NCBI GenBank assembly: GCA_905478245.1
Contig: CAJQHT010000009.1
Coordinates: 1 to 61,466 of the forward strand
Source: an uncultured Rickettsiales bacterium
Lineage (GTDB): Bacteria > Pseudomonadota > Alphaproteobacteria > Rickettsiales > UBA1997
Reading direction: 5' to 3'
DNA length: 61,466 nucleotides
Shown: positions 31,922 through 42,112 of the stretch, one piece after another
How the letters are laid out: each line of letters begins with the position of its first letter
Numbering within the stretch: position 1 is the stretch's first letter
Notes under the pieces: generated by a model
The model's database searches: none
Told to the model about the DNA's origin: nothing
Seen by the model: only the letters and a program-made list of their open reading frames with translations
Program-made: the position numbers and the translations under genes

Positions 31922-32977
31922 ATGAGGCCATCAAAAATTCTTAGATCACTTTCTTCTGCTACCGCTCTTAGGCAAAATATTCACAACTTCATAATAGCCA
32001 GATCACTTTCCTCAACCACTTCTAACGATAAGGATATTCACACTTTACAAATACCCAAAATCGTATCTGAAATTATCCATGACAGAGCTAATAATCTCTT
32101 AAGAGTTGCCAATGATTCCTTGGTACAGATGAAAAATCCAAATCACGAAACTTTAAATCGTATTGCCAAAAAAGAACTATCTGACATTTTAAAAGCAAGC
32201 CCAGAACTTCATGAAGAGTTTCAATATATAAAAGAGAACAGATTTAAAATCATTGAGATTAACGGATGGAATCTTCCTGAGTTCAAACTAGAAAATTTAC
32301 CTAAAAATGCAAAAGATTTAGAAAATCCAGCTTTCATCAAAAATATAATACCCGCTCAAATCTTATTACATATGTTTAATCAAGGTCTTGGAATAGAATT
32401 GGCAGAAAAGGGAGCTTTTAATAGTTTTGTATGCCCACTTGATTCCAGGTCACTAACTCAAGGAAATGGAGAGCTGGATTGGCATAGAGACGGATGGCAG
32501 ATGAGCGAGCGTTATAAAAATTTTGAACAATATATCAGCTTAATAGGAGTCTTGGGTCAAGAAGGAGTCCTAACACAAGTCATTACCTCTGGCGATATTA
32601 AGAAGCATTTCGAAGAAATAGAACGAAAAGATATTTTACAAGCATTATCGCAACCATATATTGTGTCCCGAGAAGATTTTCTATATGTTAAGAAGCCTGT
32701 TCTCTCAAAAGACGAGGGTATTAATTTTTCCAGCAGGGCTGCAAAATCATTTATTTGCGAAAGTGACTTTCAAATGGAGGCATTAGAACATCTTGTACAT
32801 TATCTAGAAAATGCAGAACCCACATATAGTACAGAACTAGAAAATGGAAAAATGATTGTAATTGACAATAGTAAAGCCATACACTGCAGAAAATTTGAAG
32901 ACCCCAATACAAAGATCAGTGCCAGAATGGCAATAAGGGGATTTGGGGATCAGAGCGAAGACAAAGCCATTAGATAG
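31922..32977 (+). CDS. predicted Fe(II)/2-oxoglutarate-dependent oxygenase (TauD/clavaminate synthase-like)
   Basis: HxD motif GELDWHRDGWQ and distal IDNSKAIHCRKFED...ARMAIRGF, typical of the TauD-like fold; N-terminus MRPSKILRSLSSATALRQNIHNFIIARSLSSTTSN. Confidence 0.65.
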   Translation: MRPSKILRSLSSATALRQNIHNFIIARSLSSTTSNDKDIHTLQIPKIVSEIIHDRANNLLRVANDSLVQMKNPNHETLNRIAKKELSDILKASPELHEEFQYIKENRFKIIEINGWNLPEFKLENLPKNAKDLENPAFIKNIIPAQILLHMFNQGLGIELAEKGAFNSFVCPLDSRSLTQGNGELDWHRDGWQMSERYKNFEQYISLIGVLGQEGVLTQVITSGDIKKHFEEIERKDILQALSQPYIVSREDFLYVKKPVLSKDEGINFSSRAAKSFICESDFQMEALEHLVHYLENAEPTYSTELENGKMIVIDNSKAIHCRKFEDPNTKISARMAIRGFGDQSEDKAIR

Positions 32978-32987
32978 TATCAAAATC

Positions 32988-34226
32988 CTAAATTTCAAAT
33001 CTAATCATTTCATCATAGCTTGGCCTTCTTCTAATAATCTCAAAATTCTTACCATCAATCATAATTTCTGGTATTAACGGGCGAGAATTATATTCATTAG
33101 ACATTGAGGCACCATAGGCACCACAAGAGTAAAGAGCAAGAAGATCTCCTTGTTTTGGATCGATCAATAAACGATTCTTGGCCAATATATCGGTAGTTTC
33201 GCAAACCGGACCTGCAATGTCAAATCTTTTAGCAGCTCCATTCTTTTTGCTAATCTGAACTAACTTATGATAAGAATCATAAAGGCCAGGGCGCATTAAA
33301 TCGTTCATTGCCCCATCAATTATTAAAAAATCTTTAAAATCCGTATGTTTATGATAAATAATTTGCGTAATTAAAGCGGCACTATTACCAATCAAAGCCC
33401 TACCAGGAGCAATGGTCACGGAAACACTCAACTCTAAAGCAATATCTTTAATTATCTTCGCATATTCTTCTATAATTATTGGATTCTCGTCATTATAAAT
33501 GATTCCAACGCCACCACCAAAATCAAGACTTTTAATATCAAAGCCATTTTGGCGTAGAGTTATACATAATTCTTTAATTTTTGCAAAAGCATTTTTAAAT
33601 GGCTCTAAAGATGTGATTTGTGAACCAATATGAGTAGCAATTCCATGAATTTTAATATTAGATAATTTACTAGCTTTTTCATATAAATCTTCAGCCAAGT
33701 GAATGTCAACACCAAATTTATCACCCTTTCTGCCTGTTGAAATTTTATCATGAGTTTTAGCATCAACATCAGGATTAACTCTTAAAGAAAATTTAGCAAT
33801 CTTGTCAATTTTACGCGCAACCTCATTAAGTAAATATAATTCAGGCTCAGATTCCACGCTAAACTCCTCAACTCCTTCATTTAAAGCATATTCAATCTCA
33901 TCAGCTTTTTTTCCCACTCCAGCAAAAACAATATTTTTTGGCTCAATTCCAGCCTTAATTGCACGATAAATTTCACCTTTTGAAACTACGTCAATGCCTG
34001 CACCCATCGCTGCAAATATTTTAACAATATTTATATTAGGATTAGCTTTAATAGCATAGCAAATCTTATGATCAATTTCCTTAAAAGCATTATAAAAAAC
34101 TTGATAATTTTCAATAATATTTCTTCTACTGTAGCAATAAAATGGAGTACCTACTTCTTTAGCAATATCAGATATTTTTAGCCCTTCTACTGATAGCTGA
34201 TCATCTATAAAATTAAAATACTTCAT
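32988..34226 (-). CDS. lysA: diaminopimelate decarboxylase
   Basis: YAIKANPNINIVKIF, GAGIDVVSKGEIYRAI, HIGSQI, LDFGGGVGI, GPVCETTD. Confidence 0.95.
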   Translation of the reverse strand: MKYFNFIDDQLSVEGLKISDIAKEVGTPFYCYSRRNIIENYQVFYNAFKEIDHKICYAIKANPNINIVKIFAAMGAGIDVVSKGEIYRAIKAGIEPKNIVFAGVGKKADEIEYALNEGVEEFSVESEPELYLLNEVARKIDKIAKFSLRVNPDVDAKTHDKISTGRKGDKFGVDIHLAEDLYEKASKLSNIKIHGIATHIGSQITSLEPFKNAFAKIKELCITLRQNGFDIKSLDFGGGVGIIYNDENPIIIEEYAKIIKDIALELSVSVTIAPGRALIGNSAALITQIIYHKHTDFKDFLIIDGAMNDLMRPGLYDSYHKLVQISKKNGAAKRFDIAGPVCETTDILAKNRLLIDPKQGDLLALYSCGAYGASMSNEYNSRPLIPEIMIDGKNFEIIRRRPSYDEMIRFEI

Positions 34227-34341
34227 TTACTTTATAATATTTATTAGTTAGTATTAGGCCACTCATTAAAGATGGACTTTGGTATAGCGCCAGAATCAAT
34301 ATTTAAAATGATAATTAATATAATAATAATAATCAATCAAA

Positions 34342-36036
34342 TTGCACAAGGTGAGCAAGAAAGAGGGCAGCTTAAATTTTAAAATAAATCAAATAAATTT
34401 TACCGTAGGGGATTTAGAGGGTAATTATGATAAAATAAAAACAGAATATAATAATTCTCAGAATAAAGATTTAGATTTAATAATTTTTAGCGAATTGTCA
34501 TTAAGTGGCTATCCACCTGAAGACTTACTGCAAAAAGAATATTTCATCAAAGAAATTGAATTAAAAATTAATGATTTATGTAAAATCACTAAAAATAAAC
34601 ATACCGCAATTATCATTGGCGCCCCATTATTTTTCTTAAGTCGCTTTGAAGAGAAATTTTTACATAATTGCGCTTTATTAATAGAGGATGGAGAAGTAAA
34701 AAAAATTGCGGAAAAAAATAATATACCGAATCAGGGCATATTCGATGAAAAAAGATATTTTAAGGCTGGCAATAATTTAAAAATTATAAATTTTAGAGAT
34801 TTTAATATAGCAATGCTTATTTGCGCTGATATATGGTCAAAAAAGAACGCCTTTCTATTGCAAAACAAAGATCTTGATGCTGTGATCGTTATTAACGCTT
34901 CCCCTTTTAGTGTGGAAAAAATTAAACAAAGACATGATGTTACCATGGAATTTGTAAATTTACTCAAAACTCCATTAATATATGTTAATCAAGTTGGAGG
35001 TCAAGATGGTGTAGTTTTTGATGGATCTTCATTTGTCTTAGATAAAAATGGCAATAAAATTATTCAACTAGCTGAATTCTCTCAAGATAGTCAAATATTC
35101 AACATTAGCCATGACGGACTTATTAACGATCAAAAAGAACCTATAGCAACAGTCGTAGATATTAATCAAGAACTACATAGAGTTTATAATTGCTGCATTT
35201 TAGGGATAAGAGACTATCTGGGTAAAAATGGTTTTCAAAAAATTATTATTGGCATGAGTGGCGGCATTGATTCAGCTCTTTGTGCCGCTATGGCAGTTGA
35301 TGCAATTGGCTCTAAAAATGTTAAATTAATGGCCCTGCCCTCAAAATTCAATTCTAAAACTAGCTTTGATGACGCTATCTCGTGCAGTAAGAATCTTGGA
35401 ATTAAATTAGAATCCATAGAAATTAATAATATATTTTCTAGCTTTAATAATGCCTTATCACAACAATTTTCAGGCAAAAAGAATGATTTAACCGAAGAAA
35501 ATCTGCAATCACGAATTAGAGGTAATATTTTAATGGCATTATCTAATAAATTAGGCCATTTATTACTCTCAACTGGCAATAAATCAGAAATGGCAGTTGG
35601 CTATGCCACAATTTATGGAGATATGTGTGGAGCCCTTAACCCACTTAAAGATATTTATAAAAGCGATATTTTTGAATTAGTAAAATGGAGAAACAACAAT
35701 ATCCCAAATATTTCAATTTATAGAAAGAAAAATATTATACCCCAAAATATTATCATAAAAGAACCAACCGCAGAATTAAGAGATAATCAAAAAGATAGCG
35801 ACTCCCTGCCAGAATACGAAATTCTAGATAAAATATTATTTCACATAATAGAGGGGGAAAAATCAATAGATAACATTATAAATCTTGGTTTTGCAACAAA
35901 TATTGTAAAAAAAGTTGCAAATTTATTCTATAAAAGCGAATATAAAAGAAAGCAATCGGTAATTGGCATAAAGATTTCTGAAATGTCTTTTGACAAGGAT
36001 CGAAGATATCAAATTACTAATAAATTTTGGAGATAA
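34342..36036 (+). CDS. nadE: NAD+ synthase (glutamine-hydrolysing)
   Basis: Nitrilase domain (SELSLSGYPPEDLL, MLICADIW) plus synthetase domain (IIGMSGGIDSALCAAMA, LLSTGNKSEMAVGYATIYGDM). TTG start in the track is uncertain. Confidence 0.94.
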   Translation: MHKVSKKEGSLNFKINQINFTVGDLEGNYDKIKTEYNNSQNKDLDLIIFSELSLSGYPPEDLLQKEYFIKEIELKINDLCKITKNKHTAIIIGAPLFFLSRFEEKFLHNCALLIEDGEVKKIAEKNNIPNQGIFDEKRYFKAGNNLKIINFRDFNIAMLICADIWSKKNAFLLQNKDLDAVIVINASPFSVEKIKQRHDVTMEFVNLLKTPLIYVNQVGGQDGVVFDGSSFVLDKNGNKIIQLAEFSQDSQIFNISHDGLINDQKEPIATVVDINQELHRVYNCCILGIRDYLGKNGFQKIIIGMSGGIDSALCAAMAVDAIGSKNVKLMALPSKFNSKTSFDDAISCSKNLGIKLESIEINNIFSSFNNALSQQFSGKKNDLTEENLQSRIRGNILMALSNKLGHLLLSTGNKSEMAVGYATIYGDMCGALNPLKDIYKSDIFELVKWRNNNIPNISIYRKKNIIPQNIIIKEPTAELRDNQKDSDSLPEYEILDKILFHIIEGEKSIDNIINLGFATNIVKKVANLFYKSEYKRKQSVIGIKISEMSFDKDRRYQITNKFWR

Positions 36037-36039
36037 ATT

Positions 36040-36519
36040 ATGACAAATAACTTAAATTATGCAGGATTTTGGAGAAGATTATCAGCTAGTCTCATTGATA
36101 TATTAATTAGCTTACCAATTTTAATTTCCATCATCTATTTATTTGGATTAGAAAAATATCTAGAAATAACCATAGATGATAACTTTAATTCCTATGCCAA
36201 AAATCAATATTTTATTCTAAATAGATTGTTAATTGACCTAATTTCAATTACCGTTGTTGCGACCTATTCTATTTTATCAATATCATCTACAAAACAAGCA
36301 ACAATTGGCAAAAGAATATTCAATATTTATGTCACTGATATTAATGGAGAAAAACTTACAAGATTAAAGGCTACAAAAAGATTCTTTGCCTCAATATTTC
36401 TAACCACGATAACATTGGGAATTGGCTTACTTATAATAGCATTTACCAAGGAAAAGACAGCACTTTACGATATTTTATGTGCCACAAGAGTAATAAGAAG
36501 AGCAAATAATAATGAATAA
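36040..36519 (+). CDS. RDD-family membrane protein
   Basis: AGFWRRLSASLIDILI...ATIGKRIFNIYVTDINGEKLT; TM segments. Confidence 0.85.
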   Translation: MTNNLNYAGFWRRLSASLIDILISLPILISIIYLFGLEKYLEITIDDNFNSYAKNQYFILNRLLIDLISITVVATYSILSISSTKQATIGKRIFNIYVTDINGEKLTRLKATKRFFASIFLTTITLGIGLLIIAFTKEKTALYDILCATRVIRRANNNE

Positions 36520-37858
36520 TAGGAAAATTAGATGCAGATTTGCCCCCTCCCCAACGGGATATTTACATATTGGCAATATCAGAACTGCTATTATAAATTA
36601 TTTATTTGTTAAAAAAAATGAAGGAGAATTTCTGCTGCGTTTTGACGATACAGATGAGCAAAGAGTAAAAGAAGAATATAAAGAAGCCATCATTGAAGAT
36701 ATGAATTGGCTTGGCCTAAATCATGATCAAAATATTATTCAGCAATCGCAAAGATTAGAACTTTATCAAAAAGCAAAAAATAAATTAATTGAATCTAATC
36801 GCATTTATGAATGCTTTGAAACAGCTGAAGAGCTTAATTTACAAAGAAAAAGTCAAACCATAAATGGCCAAAGACCAATTTACGATAGAGCAGCACTGAA
36901 TTTAACTGACCAACAAAAAGAAAATTTCAGAAAAGAAGGCAGAAAATCATATTGGCGCTTTTTATTAAAAGACCAGATCACATCTTGGCAGGACGGTGTT
37001 AGAGACAATATAAAATTTGAAGGTTTACATTTTAGTGATCCGGTAATTATACGTGAAAATGGCCTACCAACCTATACTTTTTGCAGTGTTGTTGACGATA
37101 TTGATCTTAACATTACCGACATCATCAGGGGCGAAGACCACATCACCAACACCGCCATTCAAATTCAAATATTTCAGGCATTAGAAGCAGAAAATATTCC
37201 AAATTTCTCACATTTAGCCCTTGTTAAAGCTAATGAAGGCAAGATCTCTAAAAGAATAGGTGGTTTTGACATCAGATCTTTAAGAAAAGAGGGATTTGAA
37301 GCCTTATCCATCATAAATCTACTGCCGCAAATAGGAGTCTCAAAAAGCTTAGAGGTAAAATCTGCTATTGAAGAATTAATAGCCAATTTTAATCTAAAGA
37401 ATTTTAGCAAATCAGCCACAAAATATAATTTAGATGAATTAAAAAATATTAATCAAAAATTATTGCAAATCTTACCATTTTCAGAAATTGAAAAATCTCT
37501 TAAAAATTCTAATATTAATCTTAATATCAGTGAAGAGTTTTGGCATAATATTAAAAATAACCTTGAATTTCTACATGAAGCACAAGATTGGATAAATATT
37601 TGTCAAAATAATCTGCGTCACCAACATCAAAAGGAAGATTTCGAATTATTAAAAACAGCTAAAGATAATCTTCCACAAAAAATAGACCAAGATACTTGGC
37701 AAATTTGGATCAATAATATCAAGCAAAATAGTAATAAAAAAGGCAAAGAACTCTTTATGCCCCTTAGACTAGCCCTCACCGGCAAGGAAAACGGTCCAGA
37801 ATTAAAAAACATCTTACCTCTTATAAAAAGAGAGGAAATTTTAGCAAGATTAACTTAA
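36512..37858 (+). CDS. gltX: glutamate--tRNA ligase
   Basis: RFAPSPTGYLHIGNIRTA, DDTDEQR, KISKRIGGFD; overlaps the RDD gene by 8 bp. Confidence 0.95.
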   Translation: MNNRKIRCRFAPSPTGYLHIGNIRTAIINYLFVKKNEGEFLLRFDDTDEQRVKEEYKEAIIEDMNWLGLNHDQNIIQQSQRLELYQKAKNKLIESNRIYECFETAEELNLQRKSQTINGQRPIYDRAALNLTDQQKENFRKEGRKSYWRFLLKDQITSWQDGVRDNIKFEGLHFSDPVIIRENGLPTYTFCSVVDDIDLNITDIIRGEDHITNTAIQIQIFQALEAENIPNFSHLALVKANEGKISKRIGGFDIRSLRKEGFEALSIINLLPQIGVSKSLEVKSAIEELIANFNLKNFSKSATKYNLDELKNINQKLLQILPFSEIEKSLKNSNINLNISEEFWHNIKNNLEFLHEAQDWINICQNNLRHQHQKEDFELLKTAKDNLPQKIDQDTWQIWINNIKQNSNKKGKELFMPLRLALTGKENGPELKNILPLIKREEILARLT

Positions 37859-37871
37859 AAAATAAAATAAT

Positions 37872-38207
37872 ATGCTTTTAAAATTATTATTAAAAATTTG
37901 GCCGTCATTTATTCCAATAATTAGCTATATTTTATGGATTATTATTCAAGGCATGATTCAAAATTATCTCAAAAAGAAGCAATTTATTGAAGCAGAATTT
38001 GAAGAATTAGATAAGAATGGCAAAAAAATCAAAAAAAATGATCATTTTTCCTTAAAAAACCCTAGATTTATTGCAATCATCTATTTAAGCCTAGCATTTA
38101 TGATTTTCTCTTTATTATTTTTTGCAATTTTTGAGAAGCCACAAAAGGGATCTTATGTGCCAGCTAAGAATGAAAATGGTAAAATAATACCCTATAATAT
38201 CAAATAA
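37872..38207 (+). CDS. small membrane protein of unknown function
   Basis: Two hydrophobic segments; tight spacing in operon between gltX and ABC-F gene. Confidence 0.65.
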   Translation: MLLKLLLKIWPSFIPIISYILWIIIQGMIQNYLKKKQFIEAEFEELDKNGKKIKKNDHFSLKNPRFIAIIYLSLAFMIFSLLFFAIFEKPQKGSYVPAKNENGKIIPYNIK

Positions 38208-38212
38208 ACCTA

Positions 38213-40045
38213 ATGCCACCCTTAGACAAAGTATTAATATCCGTTCAGGAAGCCCAGATAACTTTTGGTAAAACTACTCTTTTCGAAAATTTAAATTTCA
38301 ATATTCATAGTAATAGCAAAATATGTCTCATTGGTAAAAATGGCGCTGGGAAAAGCACCTTAATGAATATAATTTCAAATAAATACGAATTAGATAGCGG
38401 TAAAAGAATTGAAGTGCCAAATCTTACCATTGGCTATTTAGAGCAAGAAATTCAATTTGATAATAATCAGAAATTATTTGATTATTTATTTCTAGGATTA
38501 GAAAAAGAAGAGCAAATAGATGAAAATTCCTATATTATTGAAGCTATGGCTCATAATTTAAAGATAGATATTAATAATATTATGGGAAATTTATCAGGAG
38601 GACAATTAAGAAGAGCGGCGCTGGCAAAATCCCTAATTCAAGATCCAGATCTATTATTACTAGACGAACCAACAAATCATCTTGATTTTGAATCAGTAAA
38701 GTGGCTTGAAAATTACTTAAATTCCTATAATGGTACTTTTCTTTGCATTAGTCATGATCGCACATTCTTAAAAAATATTTCTAATAAAGTATTCTGGCTT
38801 GATAGGGGAAATGTTAGAGTTTGCCCAAAAGGATATAGTTATTTTGAAGAATGGTCAAACATGCTATTAGAGCAAGAAAGTAGAGAATTACATAATCGTA
38901 AAAGTATTTTATCTCTAGAGGAAGAATGGGCAAATCGAGGAGTTAAGGCTAGAAGAAAAAGAAACGTTAGAAGAATAGATGAAATGAGAACAGAAAAAAG
39001 CAAATTAGAATCTGATCTAAGTTCATTTAGAAAAGCTACCCGAAAGCTAGAAATAAAAGAAATTAAGGTTAGTGATTCTTCAAAAATTATTGCCACTTTC
39101 ATCAAGGCTAATAAAGAATTTCAAAATGAACAGAAAAAAGAGATTATTTTAAATAATTTTAATCTAAAAATTATGAAAGGTGATAAAATTGGAATTCTTG
39201 GCAATAATGGCTCAGGAAAAACAACATTTCTAAAAATGTTAATTGGCGAATCAGAGCCAGATTCAGGTAAAATAAAATTAGCCAAAAATATTGATATTGC
39301 TTATTTCGATCAAAAAAGATCAAATTTAAAAAGTGACGAAAGCCTAAAAAAGAATTTATGCCCAAATGGCGGAGAATATATCGAGGTAATGGGGAAAACT
39401 AGGCATGTTTGCGGCTATTTAAAAGATTTTATGTTTGATCCAAAAGCTGCGTCAGAACAAGTTAGTACTCTTTCTGGTGGGCAAAAAAATCGCTTAATGC
39501 TAGCCAAAGTTTTAGCTAATCCTAAAAATTGCCTGATACTTGATGAACCAACCAATGATCTAGATATGGATACACTGGATATGCTAGAAGAGATATTATC
39601 AAATTATAAAGGTACATTATTGGTAGTTAGTCATGATCGTGATTTTTTAGATAAAACTATTAATAAAATCCTAGCCTTTAATGGCAATGGCGATATTAAA
39701 TATTATGGCGGAAATTACAGTGATTATGAACAATATATTAAAGAAAAAGAGTTAGAATCCAATAGCCAATCAGAAAATATTAAAAACAACATAAATAATA
39801 ACAAAAAAACAAAAACCGCAACAAAGAAACTAACCTATAAATTACAATATGAGCTCGACAATATACCTAAAGAAATTGATAAATTAAATCAAGAATTGGA
39901 GCAAATAAATCAGAAATTTCTTGATCCTGAATTTTTTGCAGATAATAATTCTGAATCACTATTAATGAAATCAAAAAATATAAGTCAAAAAATTGAAGAT
40001 CTGGAAAATAGATGGCTTGAATTAGAAGAAATGAAAGAGCAATAG
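38213..40045 (+). CDS. ABC-F family ATPase (Uup-like)
   Basis: Two ABC cassettes: GKNGAGKST...LSGGQLRRAALAKSL...LDEPTNHLD and GNNGSGKTT...LSGGQKNRLMLAKVL...LDEPTNDLD; C-terminal coiled coil. Confidence 0.93.
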   Translation: MPPLDKVLISVQEAQITFGKTTLFENLNFNIHSNSKICLIGKNGAGKSTLMNIISNKYELDSGKRIEVPNLTIGYLEQEIQFDNNQKLFDYLFLGLEKEEQIDENSYIIEAMAHNLKIDINNIMGNLSGGQLRRAALAKSLIQDPDLLLLDEPTNHLDFESVKWLENYLNSYNGTFLCISHDRTFLKNISNKVFWLDRGNVRVCPKGYSYFEEWSNMLLEQESRELHNRKSILSLEEEWANRGVKARRKRNVRRIDEMRTEKSKLESDLSSFRKATRKLEIKEIKVSDSSKIIATFIKANKEFQNEQKKEIILNNFNLKIMKGDKIGILGNNGSGKTTFLKMLIGESEPDSGKIKLAKNIDIAYFDQKRSNLKSDESLKKNLCPNGGEYIEVMGKTRHVCGYLKDFMFDPKAASEQVSTLSGGQKNRLMLAKVLANPKNCLILDEPTNDLDMDTLDMLEEILSNYKGTLLVVSHDRDFLDKTINKILAFNGNGDIKYYGGNYSDYEQYIKEKELESNSQSENIKNNINNNKKTKTATKKLTYKLQYELDNIPKEIDKLNQELEQINQKFLDPEFFADNNSESLLMKSKNISQKIEDLENRWLELEEMKEQ

Positions 40046-40075
40046 CTCTTAACACTCAGCCTCATCTTTAAAAAT

Positions 40076-40160
40076 ATGTATCAAAATAAGACATTATGTA
40101 TTATTTTGATACATAATACTATATTGAGACAGAACAATATGTATCATTTTGATACATATT
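40076..40160. terminator. array of three palindromes between convergent ABC-F and 40229..41065 genes
   Basis: Degenerate ATGTATCA-AAA-TAAGACAT (40076-40094); ATTATGTATTA-TTT-TGATACATAAT (40093-40117, one mismatch); AATATGTATCA-TTT-TGATACATATT (40136-40160, perfect). Confidence 0.6.
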
Positions 40161-40228
40161 AAAAAAATAAAGAACATAAACCTGTCGCCAATCAATAATA
40201 AAAAAACGGATCAACTATAGGAATAAAT

Positions 40229-41065
40229 CTAAGCAATTTGCATGGCTGAAGCAGTTTGATCTTTTTGATCTTTTTGTTCCACCCTCTCAACTTCATTAAC
40301 CTTAGTTACTTTATTTGAAGGCTCAGCTGTACTAATATCCAATCCCGCTTCTGATGCTGTTCTTTTAGGGCGTGATTTTTGATCATTTTGTATGGCAGAC
40401 TCTGTCAATATAGGATCATTTGGTTCATTAGTCATTATAGGAAGGGGTAGTTTTTTTCCTTCTGCAATACTATTATTCCTACGACTAATACATTCGTTTA
40501 CCTCCTCAAAAGACTTATACTTACAATATTGTATAATAAATTCATATCCAAATTTATCTTGCTTATTAATACATAAATTTACCAATTCTTTTACTTTAGA
40601 ATTATTATCATGATTTAAAAAAACATTTAACTGCTTTGATTTATTAATCGATAAATAATCCATAATTATCCCCTTGACACCTGTAACAGAAATATGATCA
40701 AAAACTAATTCACTCACCTTACTTTCATAATTTTCAACTGAAATTTGAGAAGAATCTTCATAGCCTCCAGTAAGAAGTGGTAAATTATCAAAAATATGAT
40801 CTAACGCCCGCCATTTATAATAAAACTTTGTAGCAACCATTATATCTGTGAATTGCCTATAATTATTTCTTGTTACACCCCTACTCCTTAAAGCATTGCG
40901 AAAGTCATTAATATTTTCTTGCACAAATGGTAATGCAGCATTTTCTTCAGAAAATAAATAATTAAAATCATTATAAAAATCCTTAACTATACTATTTAAT
41001 TCTATTCTGAGGAATCGTATTTCTTGCGCTGGACTTAATGTTTTTGAATCTGTTGTTTTTGGCAT
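40229..41065 (-). CDS. uncharacterised 278-aa protein
   Basis: Long ORF directly upstream-abutting rlmH; basic RPKRTASEAG and disordered C-terminus; family not recognised. Confidence 0.55.
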   Translation of the reverse strand: MPKTTDSKTLSPAQEIRFLRIELNSIVKDFYNDFNYLFSEENAALPFVQENINDFRNALRSRGVTRNNYRQFTDIMVATKFYYKWRALDHIFDNLPLLTGGYEDSSQISVENYESKVSELVFDHISVTGVKGIIMDYLSINKSKQLNVFLNHDNNSKVKELVNLCINKQDKFGYEFIIQYCKYKSFEEVNECISRRNNSIAEGKKLPLPIMTNEPNDPILTESAIQNDQKSRPKRTASEAGLDISTAEPSNKVTKVNEVERVEQKDQKDQTASAMQIA

Positions 41066-41071
41066 TTTATA

Positions 41072-41533
41072 CTAATCCTTATGATATGGATGATTATTTA
41101 TTATAAGATATGAACGATATAGCTGCTCCGATAACATTGCGCGAACCATCATATGTGGGAAAGTCATTTTTCCAAAAGAAATTATTTTATTTGCTGATTT
41201 CTTAATGTCATCACTTACTCCATTAGCCCCACCAATTATAAAAGATAAATCCTTTATTGCTTGATTTTGGAATTTGACAATATTATTTGCAAATTCTCGA
41301 CTAGTGATATTTTCTCCTTTTTCATCAAGTAAAATAATTTTGCTATTTTGTGGTATTTTATTCATAATTAATTGTGCTTCTTTATTTTTAACTTCATCAT
41401 TACTACCAAAAGCCTTACTATTTATTTCAATTAAATTAATTTTAGTTTTAGTTTTTTTAATATAATCAAAAAATAATGACGAATAAGAACAGTTTTTTTT
41501 AAACTTCCCTATTGTTATAATATTTATTTGCAT
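41072..41533 (-). CDS. rlmH: 23S rRNA (pseudouridine1915-N3)-methyltransferase
   Basis: ILLDEKGENITSREFA, FIIGGANGVSDDIKKSANKIISFGKMTFPHMMVRAMLSEQLYRSYLIINNHPYHK. Confidence 0.95.
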   Translation of the reverse strand: MQINIITIGKFKKNCSYSSLFFDYIKKTKTKINLIEINSKAFGSNDEVKNKEAQLIMNKIPQNSKIILLDEKGENITSREFANNIVKFQNQAIKDLSFIIGGANGVSDDIKKSANKIISFGKMTFPHMMVRAMLSEQLYRSYLIINNHPYHKD

Positions 41534-41614
41534 AGAGGATAATATTATTGTAATTTAATTTTAAATATGATATTATCTTATCTTTAATAAAGATCCATAT
41601 ATAAATTTATCATT

Positions 41615-42112
41615 ATGAGTAAAATTGCAATTTACCCTGGCAGCTTTGACCCAATTACATTTGGCCATCTTGATATAATAAAAGGCGCCTTAAAAATTGT
41701 TGATCATTTAATTATCGCAGTTGCTAAAGATAATAATAAAAACCCCCTATTCTCTTTAGAAAAAAGGGTAGAAATGGTACAAAATGAGATTAAGGGTTTA
41801 ATTCAAAATAATAAAATAATCAAAGTTAAGGCATTTGATGGCTTGCTAGTCAATTTCGCCGCTCAAAATAATTCCAAAATTATTATCCGTGGATTAAGAG
41901 CTGTCTCTGATTTTGAATATGAATTTCAGATGTCTGGCATGAATTCTAAATTAAATAATGATATTCAAACAATATTTTTACCAGCCTGTGAATCAACACA
42001 ATTTATTGCTTCCAAACTCGTAAAAGAAGTCGCTAGATTAAACGGTAATATTGATGAATTTGTTTCAAAAAATGTTAAAAAAGAGTTAAATGACATCTTT
42101 GGCAAAAAATAA
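41615..42112 (+). CDS. coaD: pantetheine-phosphate adenylyltransferase
   Basis: IYPGSFDPITFGHLDII, IIIRGLRAVSDFEYEFQMSGMN. Confidence 0.96.
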   Translation: MSKIAIYPGSFDPITFGHLDIIKGALKIVDHLIIAVAKDNNKNPLFSLEKRVEMVQNEIKGLIQNNKIIKVKAFDGLLVNFAAQNNSKIIIRGLRAVSDFEYEFQMSGMNSKLNNDIQTIFLPACESTQFIASKLVKEVARLNGNIDEFVSKNVKKELNDIFGKK

